35,447 nt of DNA from Glaciihabitans sp. (lineage in GTDB: Bacteria; Actinomycetota; Actinomycetes; Actinomycetales; Microbacteriaceae): the NCBI GenBank assembly GCA_025465535.1, contig JAODMY010000108.1:1-35447 (forward strand), read 5' to 3'. Made by a program: the position numbers and the translations under genes. The stretch's first letter is position 1; every line of letters begins with the position of its first letter. Shown here one piece after another: positions 8,260 through 15,223 of this stretch. The notes below the pieces were generated by a model that worked only from the letters and a program-made list of their open reading frames with translations, made no database searches and was not told where the DNA came from.

Positions 8260-8316
8260 CGAGTCGGGGCATCTGGCCCTTCCCAACGCCCGGGAAGGTC
8301 CAAATGCCCCGACTCG
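8260..8316. terminator. Bidirectional hairpin terminator
   Basis: An inverted repeat of 25 base pairs with two mismatches and a 7-nt loop. The outer 13 bp (CGAGTCGGGGCAT and its complement) are perfect. It lies between the convergent GNAT and patatin genes and most likely ends both transcripts. No T-run is present. Confidence 0.8.
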
Positions 8317-8336
8317 ACCGGGGTTTGTGCAGGTGG

Positions 8337-9188
8337 TTAGCCCCAGAACGCCGCGACTTCGCGGGCCACGCTGCGACCTAGTTCGAGTCCGGCGAGCGCC
8401 GCCGGCCTGCGGACACCCGGGTCCAGCGGGTTCGATCCGAATGCGGCGACGGATGCGGCATCCGCGTAGACGATGTGGATGCGCGACGGAGCCAGCGCAT
8501 CCAGTTCGCTCTGCGGGATCGCGAACTGTGCCGGCGCATCCGCCGGCGACGGGACAAGAATCAGCACACGGTCCACGCCAGCCGCGAGATCGGCGTTGGC
8601 AAGCGTGCGCATGCCGCCGTCCATGTATCTGCGGCCGTCGATCAGCACGGGAGGCCAGATGCCGGGCACAGCACAACTCGCGGCGACGGCATCGACCAGG
8701 TCGACTCCGGAATCCCGATCGAACGACCGGAACTCGCCGGATTCCGCATCCACCGCGGTGATGAGGAGCCGACGGTCAGACCAGGACTTGACCGGGAGTC
8801 GTGCATCAATTGCCGCGAGTCGATCGGCTGCGGGCACGGTGTTCGCCTCGAGGGCGACCCTGCCGATGCGGCGCCGCACCTCCTCGGGCGAGTGCGCATC
8901 GACGACCGCGTTGGTCATCGCAGCCATGAACTCTTCGAGGTCCATGTTCGCGTTGATCTCGGTGGTCTCCGCGGACAATTGGGCGTCGAGCAGCTCTGGC
9001 AGCGGCGTTCCGCCGGCAACCTGGGCCGCAACCGCGGAGCCCGCCGAGGTCCCCACGAACGTCGTCGACGCATCCACGATCGCCTCGTACGCGTTCGGTT
9101 CTTTCTCCTGGATGCCGCACAGCACCCCGATCTCCCAGGCGATGCCCGCAAGCCCGCCGCCGGCAAATACAACTGCTCCACTCGTCAT
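8337..9188 (-). CDS. Patatin-like phospholipase family protein
   Basis: A 283-residue serine acyl hydrolase of the patatin/RssA type. The oxyanion-hole motif is GGGLAG (residues 10-15), the nucleophile elbow is GTSAG with S48, and the catalytic aspartate is D190 in DGG, so the Ser-Asp dyad is complete. The arginine often seen in the oxyanion motif (GGGxRG) is alanine here. Such proteins hydrolyse lipid esters; the actual substrate is unknown. No signal peptide is visible. The ATG at 9188 has no Shine-Dalgarno sequence, but TAGGGT lies 7 nt upstream, which fits a leaderless transcript. The gene is divergent from a carboxylesterase across about 60 nt, so the two may share a control region. Confidence 0.88.
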   Translation of the reverse strand: MTSGAVVFAGGGLAGIAWEIGVLCGIQEKEPNAYEAIVDASTTFVGTSAGSAVAAQVAGGTPLPELLDAQLSAETTEINANMDLEEFMAAMTNAVVDAHSPEEVRRRIGRVALEANTVPAADRLAAIDARLPVKSWSDRRLLITAVDAESGEFRSFDRDSGVDLVDAVAASCAVPGIWPPVLIDGRRYMDGGMRTLANADLAAGVDRVLILVPSPADAPAQFAIPQSELDALAPSRIHIVYADAASVAAFGSNPLDPGVRRPAALAGLELGRSVAREVAAFWG

Positions 9189-9195
9189 GGATTAG

Positions 9196-9201
9196 ACCCT
9201 A
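9196..9201 (-). promoter_or_regulatory. -10 element of a leaderless transcript (patatin gene)
   Basis: TAGGGT on the minus strand, 7 nt before the ATG at 9188. No ribosome-binding site is present. Confidence 0.5.
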
Positions 9202-9248
9202 CGCGTCAACCCCTCGCGGCCACCAAGCGGGAAGCGTTGACTGCGGGC

Positions 9249-10796
9249 ATGCCGACGATCGAGGACATCCACCCGGGGCCCACGGTGTCGGTGACCGGCG
9301 GCCGCGTGCAAGGCATTCGCGCGGGTGCCAACTTCGCCTGGCGAGGAATTCCGTATGCGCGAGCACCCGAGGGCGACCTGCGTTTTCGGGCCCCGCAGCC
9401 GGTGGAGGAGTGGACGGGGATTCGTCGAGCGTGGGACTTCGGCAACGTCGCGACCCAGGCCTATCGCGGCCAGTTCAGGGGCGTCGGACCGGGTGTTCCG
9501 TCCGGGGAGGACTGTCTCAACCTCAACGTCCTCCGGCCGGCCGACGCCGACATCCCGCCGGAGGGGATGCCGGTCATGGTGTTCATTCACGGCGGCGGGT
9601 ACGCGGCGGGTTCCTCGCGCGACCTCCTGAGCCAGGGCGACGCGTTCGTGCGCTCGGGCGAGGTGATTTTCGTCAGCTTCAACTATCGGCTGAGCGTGCT
9701 CGGCTACCTCGATTTCAGCACGTTCACGACCCCAGAACGGCCGTTCGAGGGCAACCTCGGACTGCGCGACCAGGTCGCCGCACTTCGCTGGGTCAGCGAC
9801 AACATCCGCGCGTTCGGGGGAGATCCCGAGAACGTGACGGTGCTCGGAGAATCCGCCGGCGGCAACGCGGTCACCACGCTGTTCGCCACCCCCTCCGCCG
9901 CCGGACTGTTCGCGCGGGGGATCGCAGAGAGTTCCCCCGCAAACGCCGTCTACGGTCACAGGCTGGCCACCAAGTGGGCGGTCGAATTCGTCGAGATCCT
10001 GAGTGGCCTGCATCCCGGCGAGGAAATCTCCGCGACCCGGCTGCTGACCGAGACCTCGGCAACCGACCTCGTCACGGCGATGGTGACACTGCAGATTCGC
10101 ACACCGGATGCTGACCCCGGCACGTTCTGCCTCGCACCGAACGTCGATGGAGACTTCCTTCCCGAACATCCGATGGATGCGTTCCGCTCCGGCCGTGCGC
10201 ACCGGGTACCACTCATCATCGGGACCAATGATCGGGAGGGCAGCCTCTTCCGCGGCCGAATCGACATCCTTCCGCGGTCGCCGGTGCGCATCCGCGCACT
10301 GCTCCGCACGGGCGCGAGGTCAGCCAGGGAGCCACTCCGAGCCGCCTACCCCGGTCTCCCCTCCACTCGAACCACTGCGGACTTCGCCGGCGACTTCGCC
10401 TTCTGGTATCCGAGCCTGAAAGTGGCCGAGCTGCACTCGCGCTTCGCACCCGCATACTCCTACCGATTCGACCTCGCGCCCCGGCTGTTGCGCGTGGTCG
10501 GGCTCGATGCGACCCACGGCGTCGAGCTTCTCGCGCTGATCGATCCGGCGGATGCGCCACTCCTGCGCGCCATCACCGTGCTCGGCGGGCGCCAGCCGTT
10601 TGCGCTGGCCGGACTTCGGATGCGGCGGTACTGGCTCACGTTCGCCGTCACCGGCCGACTCTCGGAGAGTTGGCCCGCGTACCGGGAGCCCGACCGCCTG
10701 ACCCTCGTGTTCGAAACGACGGACCGGGTCGAGAGCGATCCCCGCGCGGCGAGGCGACTGGCCTGGGACGAGTTTCACCGGGTGCCCCGGAGTTGA
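9249..10796 (+). CDS. Carboxylesterase/lipase family protein (type-B carboxylesterase)
   Basis: A 515-residue alpha/beta hydrolase of the type-B carboxylesterase family, to which para-nitrobenzyl esterases belong. Motifs in order: FRGIPYA-type start (WRGIPYARAPEGDLRF), EDCLNLNV (87-94), oxyanion HGGGY (114-118), nucleophile elbow GESAGG with S202, acid E330 (GTNDREG) and H423 (ATHGVEL). All three catalytic residues are therefore present. No signal peptide is seen, so it is probably intracellular. The start is ATG at 9249. A long open frame extends far upstream but is antisense to the patatin gene. The ribosome-binding site is weak. The substrate is unknown. It lies next to two other hydrolase genes. 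Confidence 0.9.
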   Translation: MPTIEDIHPGPTVSVTGGRVQGIRAGANFAWRGIPYARAPEGDLRFRAPQPVEEWTGIRRAWDFGNVATQAYRGQFRGVGPGVPSGEDCLNLNVLRPADADIPPEGMPVMVFIHGGGYAAGSSRDLLSQGDAFVRSGEVIFVSFNYRLSVLGYLDFSTFTTPERPFEGNLGLRDQVAALRWVSDNIRAFGGDPENVTVLGESAGGNAVTTLFATPSAAGLFARGIAESSPANAVYGHRLATKWAVEFVEILSGLHPGEEISATRLLTETSATDLVTAMVTLQIRTPDADPGTFCLAPNVDGDFLPEHPMDAFRSGRAHRVPLIIGTNDREGSLFRGRIDILPRSPVRIRALLRTGARSAREPLRAAYPGLPSTRTTADFAGDFAFWYPSLKVAELHSRFAPAYSYRFDLAPRLLRVVGLDATHGVELLALIDPADAPLLRAITVLGGRQPFALAGLRMRRYWLTFAVTGRLSESWPAYREPDRLTLVFETTDRVESDPRAARRLAWDEFHRVPRS

Positions 10797-10900
10797 AGCC
10801 CGGCGCAAGGCTGGAATTCGGCGGGGGTGAAGTCAGGGCGACGCGGCTCGAGCAATCCGAGGAGAACGCGATCTCCGCAATGCCTGACGGCGGGGCACGA

Positions 10901-10922
10901 GGTCGATAGCCTTGGATCGACC
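10901..10922. promoter_or_regulatory. Inverted repeat around a possible -10 element
   Basis: GGTCGAT and ATCGACC (7-bp perfect arms, 8-nt spacer) flank the hexamer TAGCCT at 10907-10912, about 45 nt before the dienelactone-hydrolase-like gene. It could be an operator over its promoter, or alternatively a weak terminator for the carboxylesterase gene. Confidence 0.4.
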
Positions 10923-10955
10923 AATCCAACGACGGACGGCACTGAAGGCACTCAC

Positions 10956-11603
10956 GTGAGCGAACTCATCCCCATTCCGTCTCCTGGCGTCCCGATTTAT
11001 CTCGGCACACCGGGGGAACCCCTGGTCGTCGTGGTCCACGATTGGTACGGGAGGCTTCCCGCCGTCGAGCAGTTCGCCGAGTCGCTGGCGGCCGAGGGGT
11101 TCTGGGTGGCGGTGCCCGACCTGTACAACGGCGTCGCCACCACCGATGAGGCCCAGGCGGAGAAGCTCATGGAGGCACTCGACGTGGGCATCGCGCTTGC
11201 CGAGCTGGACGACGTGATCGCGAACGCTCACGCCCGGGGCTCGGCGAAGGTCGGCGTCGTCGGCTTTTCACTCGGCGGCTGGCTCGCCCTGCTGCACGCC
11301 CAGGGTGGATCCGCGGATGCCGTGGTCGCCTACTACGCCTCCCTCGGCCCCAAGGACCACGGCGTCATTCCCGCCCCGGTGCAACTGCACTATGCCGAGA
11401 CGGATGAGTGGGGTGCGAGCGAGCAGCCCGAGGACTTCGTCGACCGCCTCAACGAGCACGGCACCCCGGTCAGCCAACACGTCTATCTCGGCACAGAGCA
11501 CTCGTTCGCGAACGCGTCGATCCAACGCAAGCACAATGCTCGCGCGGCCGAACTGGCGCGGGCTCGAACGACTCAGTTTCTCAGTCGCCACCTGCTCGAC
11601 TAG
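10956..11603 (+). CDS. Dienelactone hydrolase family protein
   Basis: A 215-residue alpha/beta hydrolase of the dienelactone hydrolase family. The start is GTG at 10956 with GAAGG about 7 nt upstream. Classical dienelactone hydrolases have a cysteine nucleophile (GYCxGG), whereas here the elbow is GFSLGG with S105, so the enzyme is probably a serine esterase of that fold rather than a true dienelactone hydrolase. The acid D150 (ETDEWG) and H182 (GTEHSF) complete the triad. The sequence VVHDWYG (27-32) corresponds to the oxyanion region. It is likely cytoplasmic and its substrate is unknown. It is transcribed alone, ending 16 nt from the convergent DinB-fold gene. Confidence 0.87.
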   Translation: MSELIPIPSPGVPIYLGTPGEPLVVVVHDWYGRLPAVEQFAESLAAEGFWVAVPDLYNGVATTDEAQAEKLMEALDVGIALAELDDVIANAHARGSAKVGVVGFSLGGWLALLHAQGGSADAVVAYYASLGPKDHGVIPAPVQLHYAETDEWGASEQPEDFVDRLNEHGTPVSQHVYLGTEHSFANASIQRKHNARAAELARARTTQFLSRHLLD

Positions 11604-11619
11604 TTTTGCGGCATCCCCA

Positions 11620-12171
11620 CTAGTTTCGCGAGCGGACATCCCAGCGGTGATGCTCGAGGTCGTGCAGCAGGTAGCGCGAGATGCTCGACACGGTGAAACT
11701 CGCCCCGTCGCTGCGGCGCCCGACTCGTGACCAGCCGTCTTGTGACCAGCCGCCTTGTGCACGGCCGCCGCTCACAGCGGCGAATGCGGCGGCGAGCGCG
11801 GCTGCCGCATCCGTCAGCTCGACCGACACCTCGGCCGGGTCCTGCTCGTTGTAGCGATCCGCGACGGCCGTGGCATCCTGGTCCCAGTTCGGATAGAGAG
11901 GGTCATCCGTGTCGAGCATGAGCCGGACACGCTCGAGGTAGACGCGCAGGACATCGCGAACATGGGCCGAGTACTCGAGCGCAGACCAGGTCGAATCGTT
12001 GGGACGGATCCGCACATCCGCCCTCGCAAGCACGTCCGGCCAGCTTCTGGCGTTGGCGAGGATGGCGTCCGCGATGTCCGCATCGGAGTAGTCGGCGGCG
12101 TCGTAACCGCACTCGGGGCACGGTCGATCGATGACCCAGGTCCAGTTCTTGGTGTCGGGCAGGATTGGCAT
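11620..12171 (-). CDS. DinB-superfamily protein
   Basis: A 183-residue four-helix-bundle protein of the DinB/YfiT type, a family that includes metal-dependent thiol transferases and many proteins of unknown role. Possible metal ligands are H70 (YSAH), H170 and H174 (LLHDLEHHRW). The N-terminus has WTWVIDRPCPECGYDA with a CxxC pair (C18, C21). The start is ATG at 12171; an upstream extension of the frame does not look like protein. Residues 140-150 (QGGWSQDGWSRVG) are encoded by a 15-bp tandem repeat, an insertion not expected in the bundle. The function cannot be stated beyond the fold. Confidence 0.78.
   Translation of the reverse strand: MPILPDTKNWTWVIDRPCPECGYDAADYSDADIADAILANARSWPDVLARADVRIRPNDSTWSALEYSAHVRDVLRVYLERVRLMLDTDDPLYPNWDQDATAVADRYNEQDPAEVSVELTDAAAALAAAFAAVSGGRAQGGWSQDGWSRVGRRSDGASFTVSSISRYLLHDLEHHRWDVRSRN
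11727..11771. repeat. 15-bp in-frame tandem repeat inside the DinB gene
   Basis: Three units of 15 bp: GTGACCAGCCGTCTT (11727-11741), GTGACCAGCCGCCTT (11742-11756) and a diverged third copy (11757-11771). Each unit encodes five residues, giving GGWSQ and DGWSR in the protein. Confidence 0.85.
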
Positions 12172-12334
12172 GCACCAAGCTTTTCTTATTGGATGTATTC
12201 GGCACCGTAGAAAACCCGCCAATCTCACACCGAGATGGGACAGGCTTGGACTAGTGCAGCCACCACTCCCCGCGGGGCGAGGGTACGAGAACAAAGTAAA
12301 GCGGGCAGAGCGCTCGCACTAGTAGGAGGCAACA

Positions 12335-12754
12335 ATGTCCACGTCACCGAATCGCATGGTCGGCATCATTTTCGGCACGATCTACCTGGTGATCGGTATC
12401 TTCGGCTTCTTCATCACGAGCGCCACGGGCTTCACCTCGACCCAGGGGCCGCTTCTCATCGGCCTCTTCGAGCTCAACAACCTGCACAACCTCGTGCACC
12501 TCGTCATCGGTGTTGTGCTGCTCATCGCCGGGTTGGCTGATGCCCGTGTCGCCAAGGTCGCCAACACCGGCATTGGCGCCGTGTTCCTGGTGATCGGGAT
12601 TGTCGGACTCTTCATCGCGGGCGGCAACAACCCGGTGAACATCCTCGCGCTCAACGCGGCCGACGTCGTGCTCTACTTCGCCAGCGCGGTCATCCTGCTC
12701 GCCATCGGTATCGGCGCAGAGCGCGTGGTTCGCGCGCCGAAGGTCACCGCGTAG
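12335..12754 (+). CDS. DUF4383 domain-containing membrane protein
   Basis: A 139-residue integral membrane protein with about four membrane segments (12-31, 53-70, 79-97, 107-125). The sequence LNNLHNLVHLVIGVVLL matches the conserved N-x-x-H-N-x-x-H-x-x-x-G region of DUF4383, a family common in actinobacteria with no established function. The start is ATG at 12335 preceded by AGGAGG at a good distance, one of the strongest ribosome-binding sites in this part of the window, so it may be well expressed. It is monocistronic and ends at a long palindrome. Confidence 0.85.
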   Translation: MSTSPNRMVGIIFGTIYLVIGIFGFFITSATGFTSTQGPLLIGLFELNNLHNLVHLVIGVVLLIAGLADARVAKVANTGIGAVFLVIGIVGLFIAGGNNPVNILALNAADVVLYFASAVILLAIGIGAERVVRAPKVTA

Positions 12755-12778
12755 CACTCATTCCGTTCGCAGAGCACT

Positions 12779-12844
12779 GTCTGCCCCCGGGTGATGCGTG
12801 TGCCCCCGTACGTACGGGGGCTGACGCATCACCCGGGGGCAGAC
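12779..12844. terminator. 66-bp palindrome, bidirectional terminator
   Basis: A nearly perfect palindrome centred at 12811/12812: 33-bp arms with only two mismatched pairs (12800/12823 and 12801/12822) and no unpaired loop; its centre is GTACGTAC. It lies between the convergent DUF4383 and helicase genes. In RNA each strand would form a very stable hairpin. No T-run is present. Confidence 0.8.
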
Positions 12845-12857
12845 GCGGTTTTGGACG

Positions 12858-14144
12858 CTACGCCTCGATCGCCGGGATCGCTACCGCGCGCGACATGAAC
12901 CGCAGGACGTTCTCGTCGACGATGATGTCGGATGGCCGCAGCGGCCGCGACAGGTACAGTCCGTCAAGCTGGCTGATGCGGCTCAGCGCAACGTAGGTCT
13001 GGCCGGGCGCGAACGACCTCTGGCCGAGATCCACGATCGCTCGCTCGTAGGTCTTGCCCTGCGACTTGTGGATGGTGACGGCCCACGCCAGCCGCAGCGG
13101 AAACTGGGTGAACTCCGCAACGATGTCTTTCTTCAGCGACTTGGTCAGCGCCGAGTACGAGTAGCGGTACTTCTCCCAGACCATCGGTTGCACCTGGAAC
13201 ACCTCGCCGTCGACATCCACCCAGACGGTGCTGTCGATCTTCGTGACGACACCGATGCTGCCGTTGACCCAGCGCTGGTCGCCGTCGTTGCGAAGGAACA
13301 TCACCTGGGCGCCGACTTTGAGCTCGAGCGCTTCGTCGGCCGGATATGAGCGTCCGCCGAACTCGCCGCTCACCTCGGCGCGCGCGGTCAGTGATCGCCC
13401 TGGCAATTTGGCGAGCTGCGTCGCGTTGATGCGCGTCACCGTCACGTTCGTGGTGGCGAGGGTGATCGTGCCGTCGGTCGGGGCCGGGCGCGCGCCCGTC
13501 TCGTTGAGTTTCGCCGCAATCTCCGCCGTGACCCTGCCGTGGCGCACGGCGTTCAGCATGTACTTGAACTCCGCCTCGTGCTGGCGATGGATGGTCGCGA
13601 GCTCGTAGATCACGAGGTCGGCAATGCTCCAGACCTTCGCATCGAAGAACCACATCGAGCGGTACTGGTCGGTGAAGTAGGCGCGCTCGTCCGCATCCCC
13701 CGGCACGGGAGCCAGCTGGTACGGATCGCCGAACAGCACGACCTGCGCACCGCCGAACGGTTCACGCGGACGCTGCCTCGCCTGGCGCAGGCTCCGGTCG
13801 ATTGCATCCATCAGGTCGGCGTTGACCATCGAGACCTCATCGATCACTATCGTGTCGATCGTGCCGAGCAGCTTGCGCAGTTCGTTGGTCTGCTCGATCT
13901 CGTGGTCGGCGATGACCCCGATCGGCAGGCGGAACAGCGAATGGATGGTCTGGCCACCCACGTTCAGAGCCGCCACACCGGTCGGGGCGCAGATGACGAC
14001 CTGCTTGGAGGTGTTCCAGGCGAGGTGATTGAGCAGGGTCGACTTGCCAGTACCCGCGCGGCCGGTGACGAAGATGTGCTCGCGGGTCGTCTCGATGGCA
14101 TCGAAGACCGCCTGTTGCTCCGGGGAGAGCGTCAGCTGGTTCAC
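12858..14144 (-). CDS. PIF1-like/RecD-like ATP-dependent DNA helicase (SF1B)
   Basis: A 428-residue superfamily 1 helicase. Motifs from the chosen GTG start: Walker A GRAGTGKS (28-35), motif Ia region APTGVAALNVGG (53-64), Walker B IDEVSMV (101-107), motif III GDPYQLAPVPGD, and near the C-terminus TIHKSQGKTYERAIVDLG and YVALSRISQLDGLYL. This is the PIF1/RRM3-type layout, related to RecD2, and implies 5'-3' unwinding of DNA. It has no RecD-like N-terminal domains and no nuclease domain. The GTG at 14144 has no Shine-Dalgarno sequence, but TACCCT lies 7 nt upstream, so I read it as leaderless; the frame extends upstream to 14294 without looking like protein. The cellular role in bacteria is uncertain. 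Confidence 0.9.
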   Translation of the reverse strand: MNQLTLSPEQQAVFDAIETTREHIFVTGRAGTGKSTLLNHLAWNTSKQVVICAPTGVAALNVGGQTIHSLFRLPIGVIADHEIEQTNELRKLLGTIDTIVIDEVSMVNADLMDAIDRSLRQARQRPREPFGGAQVVLFGDPYQLAPVPGDADERAYFTDQYRSMWFFDAKVWSIADLVIYELATIHRQHEAEFKYMLNAVRHGRVTAEIAAKLNETGARPAPTDGTITLATTNVTVTRINATQLAKLPGRSLTARAEVSGEFGGRSYPADEALELKVGAQVMFLRNDGDQRWVNGSIGVVTKIDSTVWVDVDGEVFQVQPMVWEKYRYSYSALTKSLKKDIVAEFTQFPLRLAWAVTIHKSQGKTYERAIVDLGQRSFAPGQTYVALSRISQLDGLYLSRPLRPSDIIVDENVLRFMSRAVAIPAIEA

Positions 14145-14151
14145 GACTTCT

Positions 14152-14157
14152 AGGGTA
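14152..14157 (-). promoter_or_regulatory. -10 element of a leaderless transcript (helicase gene)
   Basis: TACCCT on the minus strand, 7 nt before the GTG at 14144. Confidence 0.5.
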
Positions 14158-14224
14158 CCCGCGCGATCCGGCCACGGTTCGGCAACGACCGGCCTGTGCA
14201 CAGATCGCATTCCCGAGCGCCACT

Positions 14225-14230
14225 TAGGAT
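14225..14230 (+). promoter_or_regulatory. -10 element of a leaderless transcript (membrane-anchored protein gene)
   Basis: TAGGAT, 6 nt before the GTG at 14237. AGGA within it could also serve as a weak ribosome-binding site. Confidence 0.45.
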
Positions 14231-14236
14231 GTCGCA

Positions 14237-15223
14237 GTGTCGAACAATAGCCCCACACGGCGAGCCGCGATCGGATGGGCCATCGGGTTCGCACTGCTCA
14301 TCGGTGCGTTCATCGCCGTGGTCGCCGTTCTCGACGGCACTGTGTACAGCGCCAATGGGTTCATCTCCAGCTATTTCGACGCGCTGAATCGCCACGACGC
14401 GACAACGGCACGAGAGCTCCCGGGGGTTGCTGCGCCGAATGGCACGGCAACCAATCTGCTCACCGATGACGCGCTCGGGACCATCTCGCGCATCCATCTG
14501 GTGCACGACGCCGTCAACTCGCACGGGGTACACACCGTCACCTATTCCTATCTCCTCGGCAAGACCGCGGGCACCAGCGACTTCGAGGTGAAGCAGACGG
14601 GCGCCTTCCTCGGGATCTTCCCGCAGTGGCGTTTCTCGACATCGCCGCTCGCGACCGTCGCGGTCAGCGTGCTGCACGATCCGCGCTTCCGGGTCAACGG
14701 AACCGACGTCGTGACGACCGCGAAGAAGGGTGCCGCGGCCTCCTACGTTGTGTTCGCGCCGGGTCTGTACACATTCGACCACGAGTCCGCCTATCTCGTC
14801 GCGACACCGGTCAACGTTCCCGTCGTCGACCCGGGAAGTGTCACGCCCGTGCAGGTCGACGTGCAGGCGAACGCCACCTTCGCCAAGGACGTCCGCACCG
14901 AACTCGACCAGTACTTCACCACCTGCACGACGCAGAAGGTGCTGATGCCGACATCCTGCCCGTTCGGCAAGTCCTTCAACAATCGCGTCGTGAGCACCCC
15001 GGTCTGGAAAATCGCGAAGGACCCGGCGATCACGATCATCCCGGACGGCACCACGGGCAACTGGCTCGTGCCGACGACCACGGGGCAGGCCCACCTGACC
15101 GTCAAGGTGCAGTCCCTCTACGACGGAACGGTCACCACCTACGATCGGGATGTTCCGTTCGCCATCTCGTATTCGATCGTGATCGGGGCGGACAACCACC
15201 TGACCATCACCGAGTTGAACTAG
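14237..15223 (+). CDS. Membrane-anchored protein of unknown function
   Basis: A 328-residue protein that I do not recognise. Residues 11-33 form one membrane segment (IGWAIGFALLIGAFIAVVAV) after a short positively charged start, so the bulk is probably outside the cell. The stretch after it (SYFDALNRHDATTARELPGV) resembles the first helix of NTF2-like extracytoplasmic domains. The rest is beta-rich, with two cysteines (TTCTT and TSCPFG, about residues 232 and 243) that could form a disulfide. It is divergent from the helicase across about 90 nt, and its stop codon overlaps that of the next, convergent gene (both TAG read from one CTAG). Confidence 0.75.
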   Translation: MSNNSPTRRAAIGWAIGFALLIGAFIAVVAVLDGTVYSANGFISSYFDALNRHDATTARELPGVAAPNGTATNLLTDDALGTISRIHLVHDAVNSHGVHTVTYSYLLGKTAGTSDFEVKQTGAFLGIFPQWRFSTSPLATVAVSVLHDPRFRVNGTDVVTTAKKGAAASYVVFAPGLYTFDHESAYLVATPVNVPVVDPGSVTPVQVDVQANATFAKDVRTELDQYFTTCTTQKVLMPTSCPFGKSFNNRVVSTPVWKIAKDPAITIIPDGTTGNWLVPTTTGQAHLTVKVQSLYDGTVTTYDRDVPFAISYSIVIGADNHLTITELN

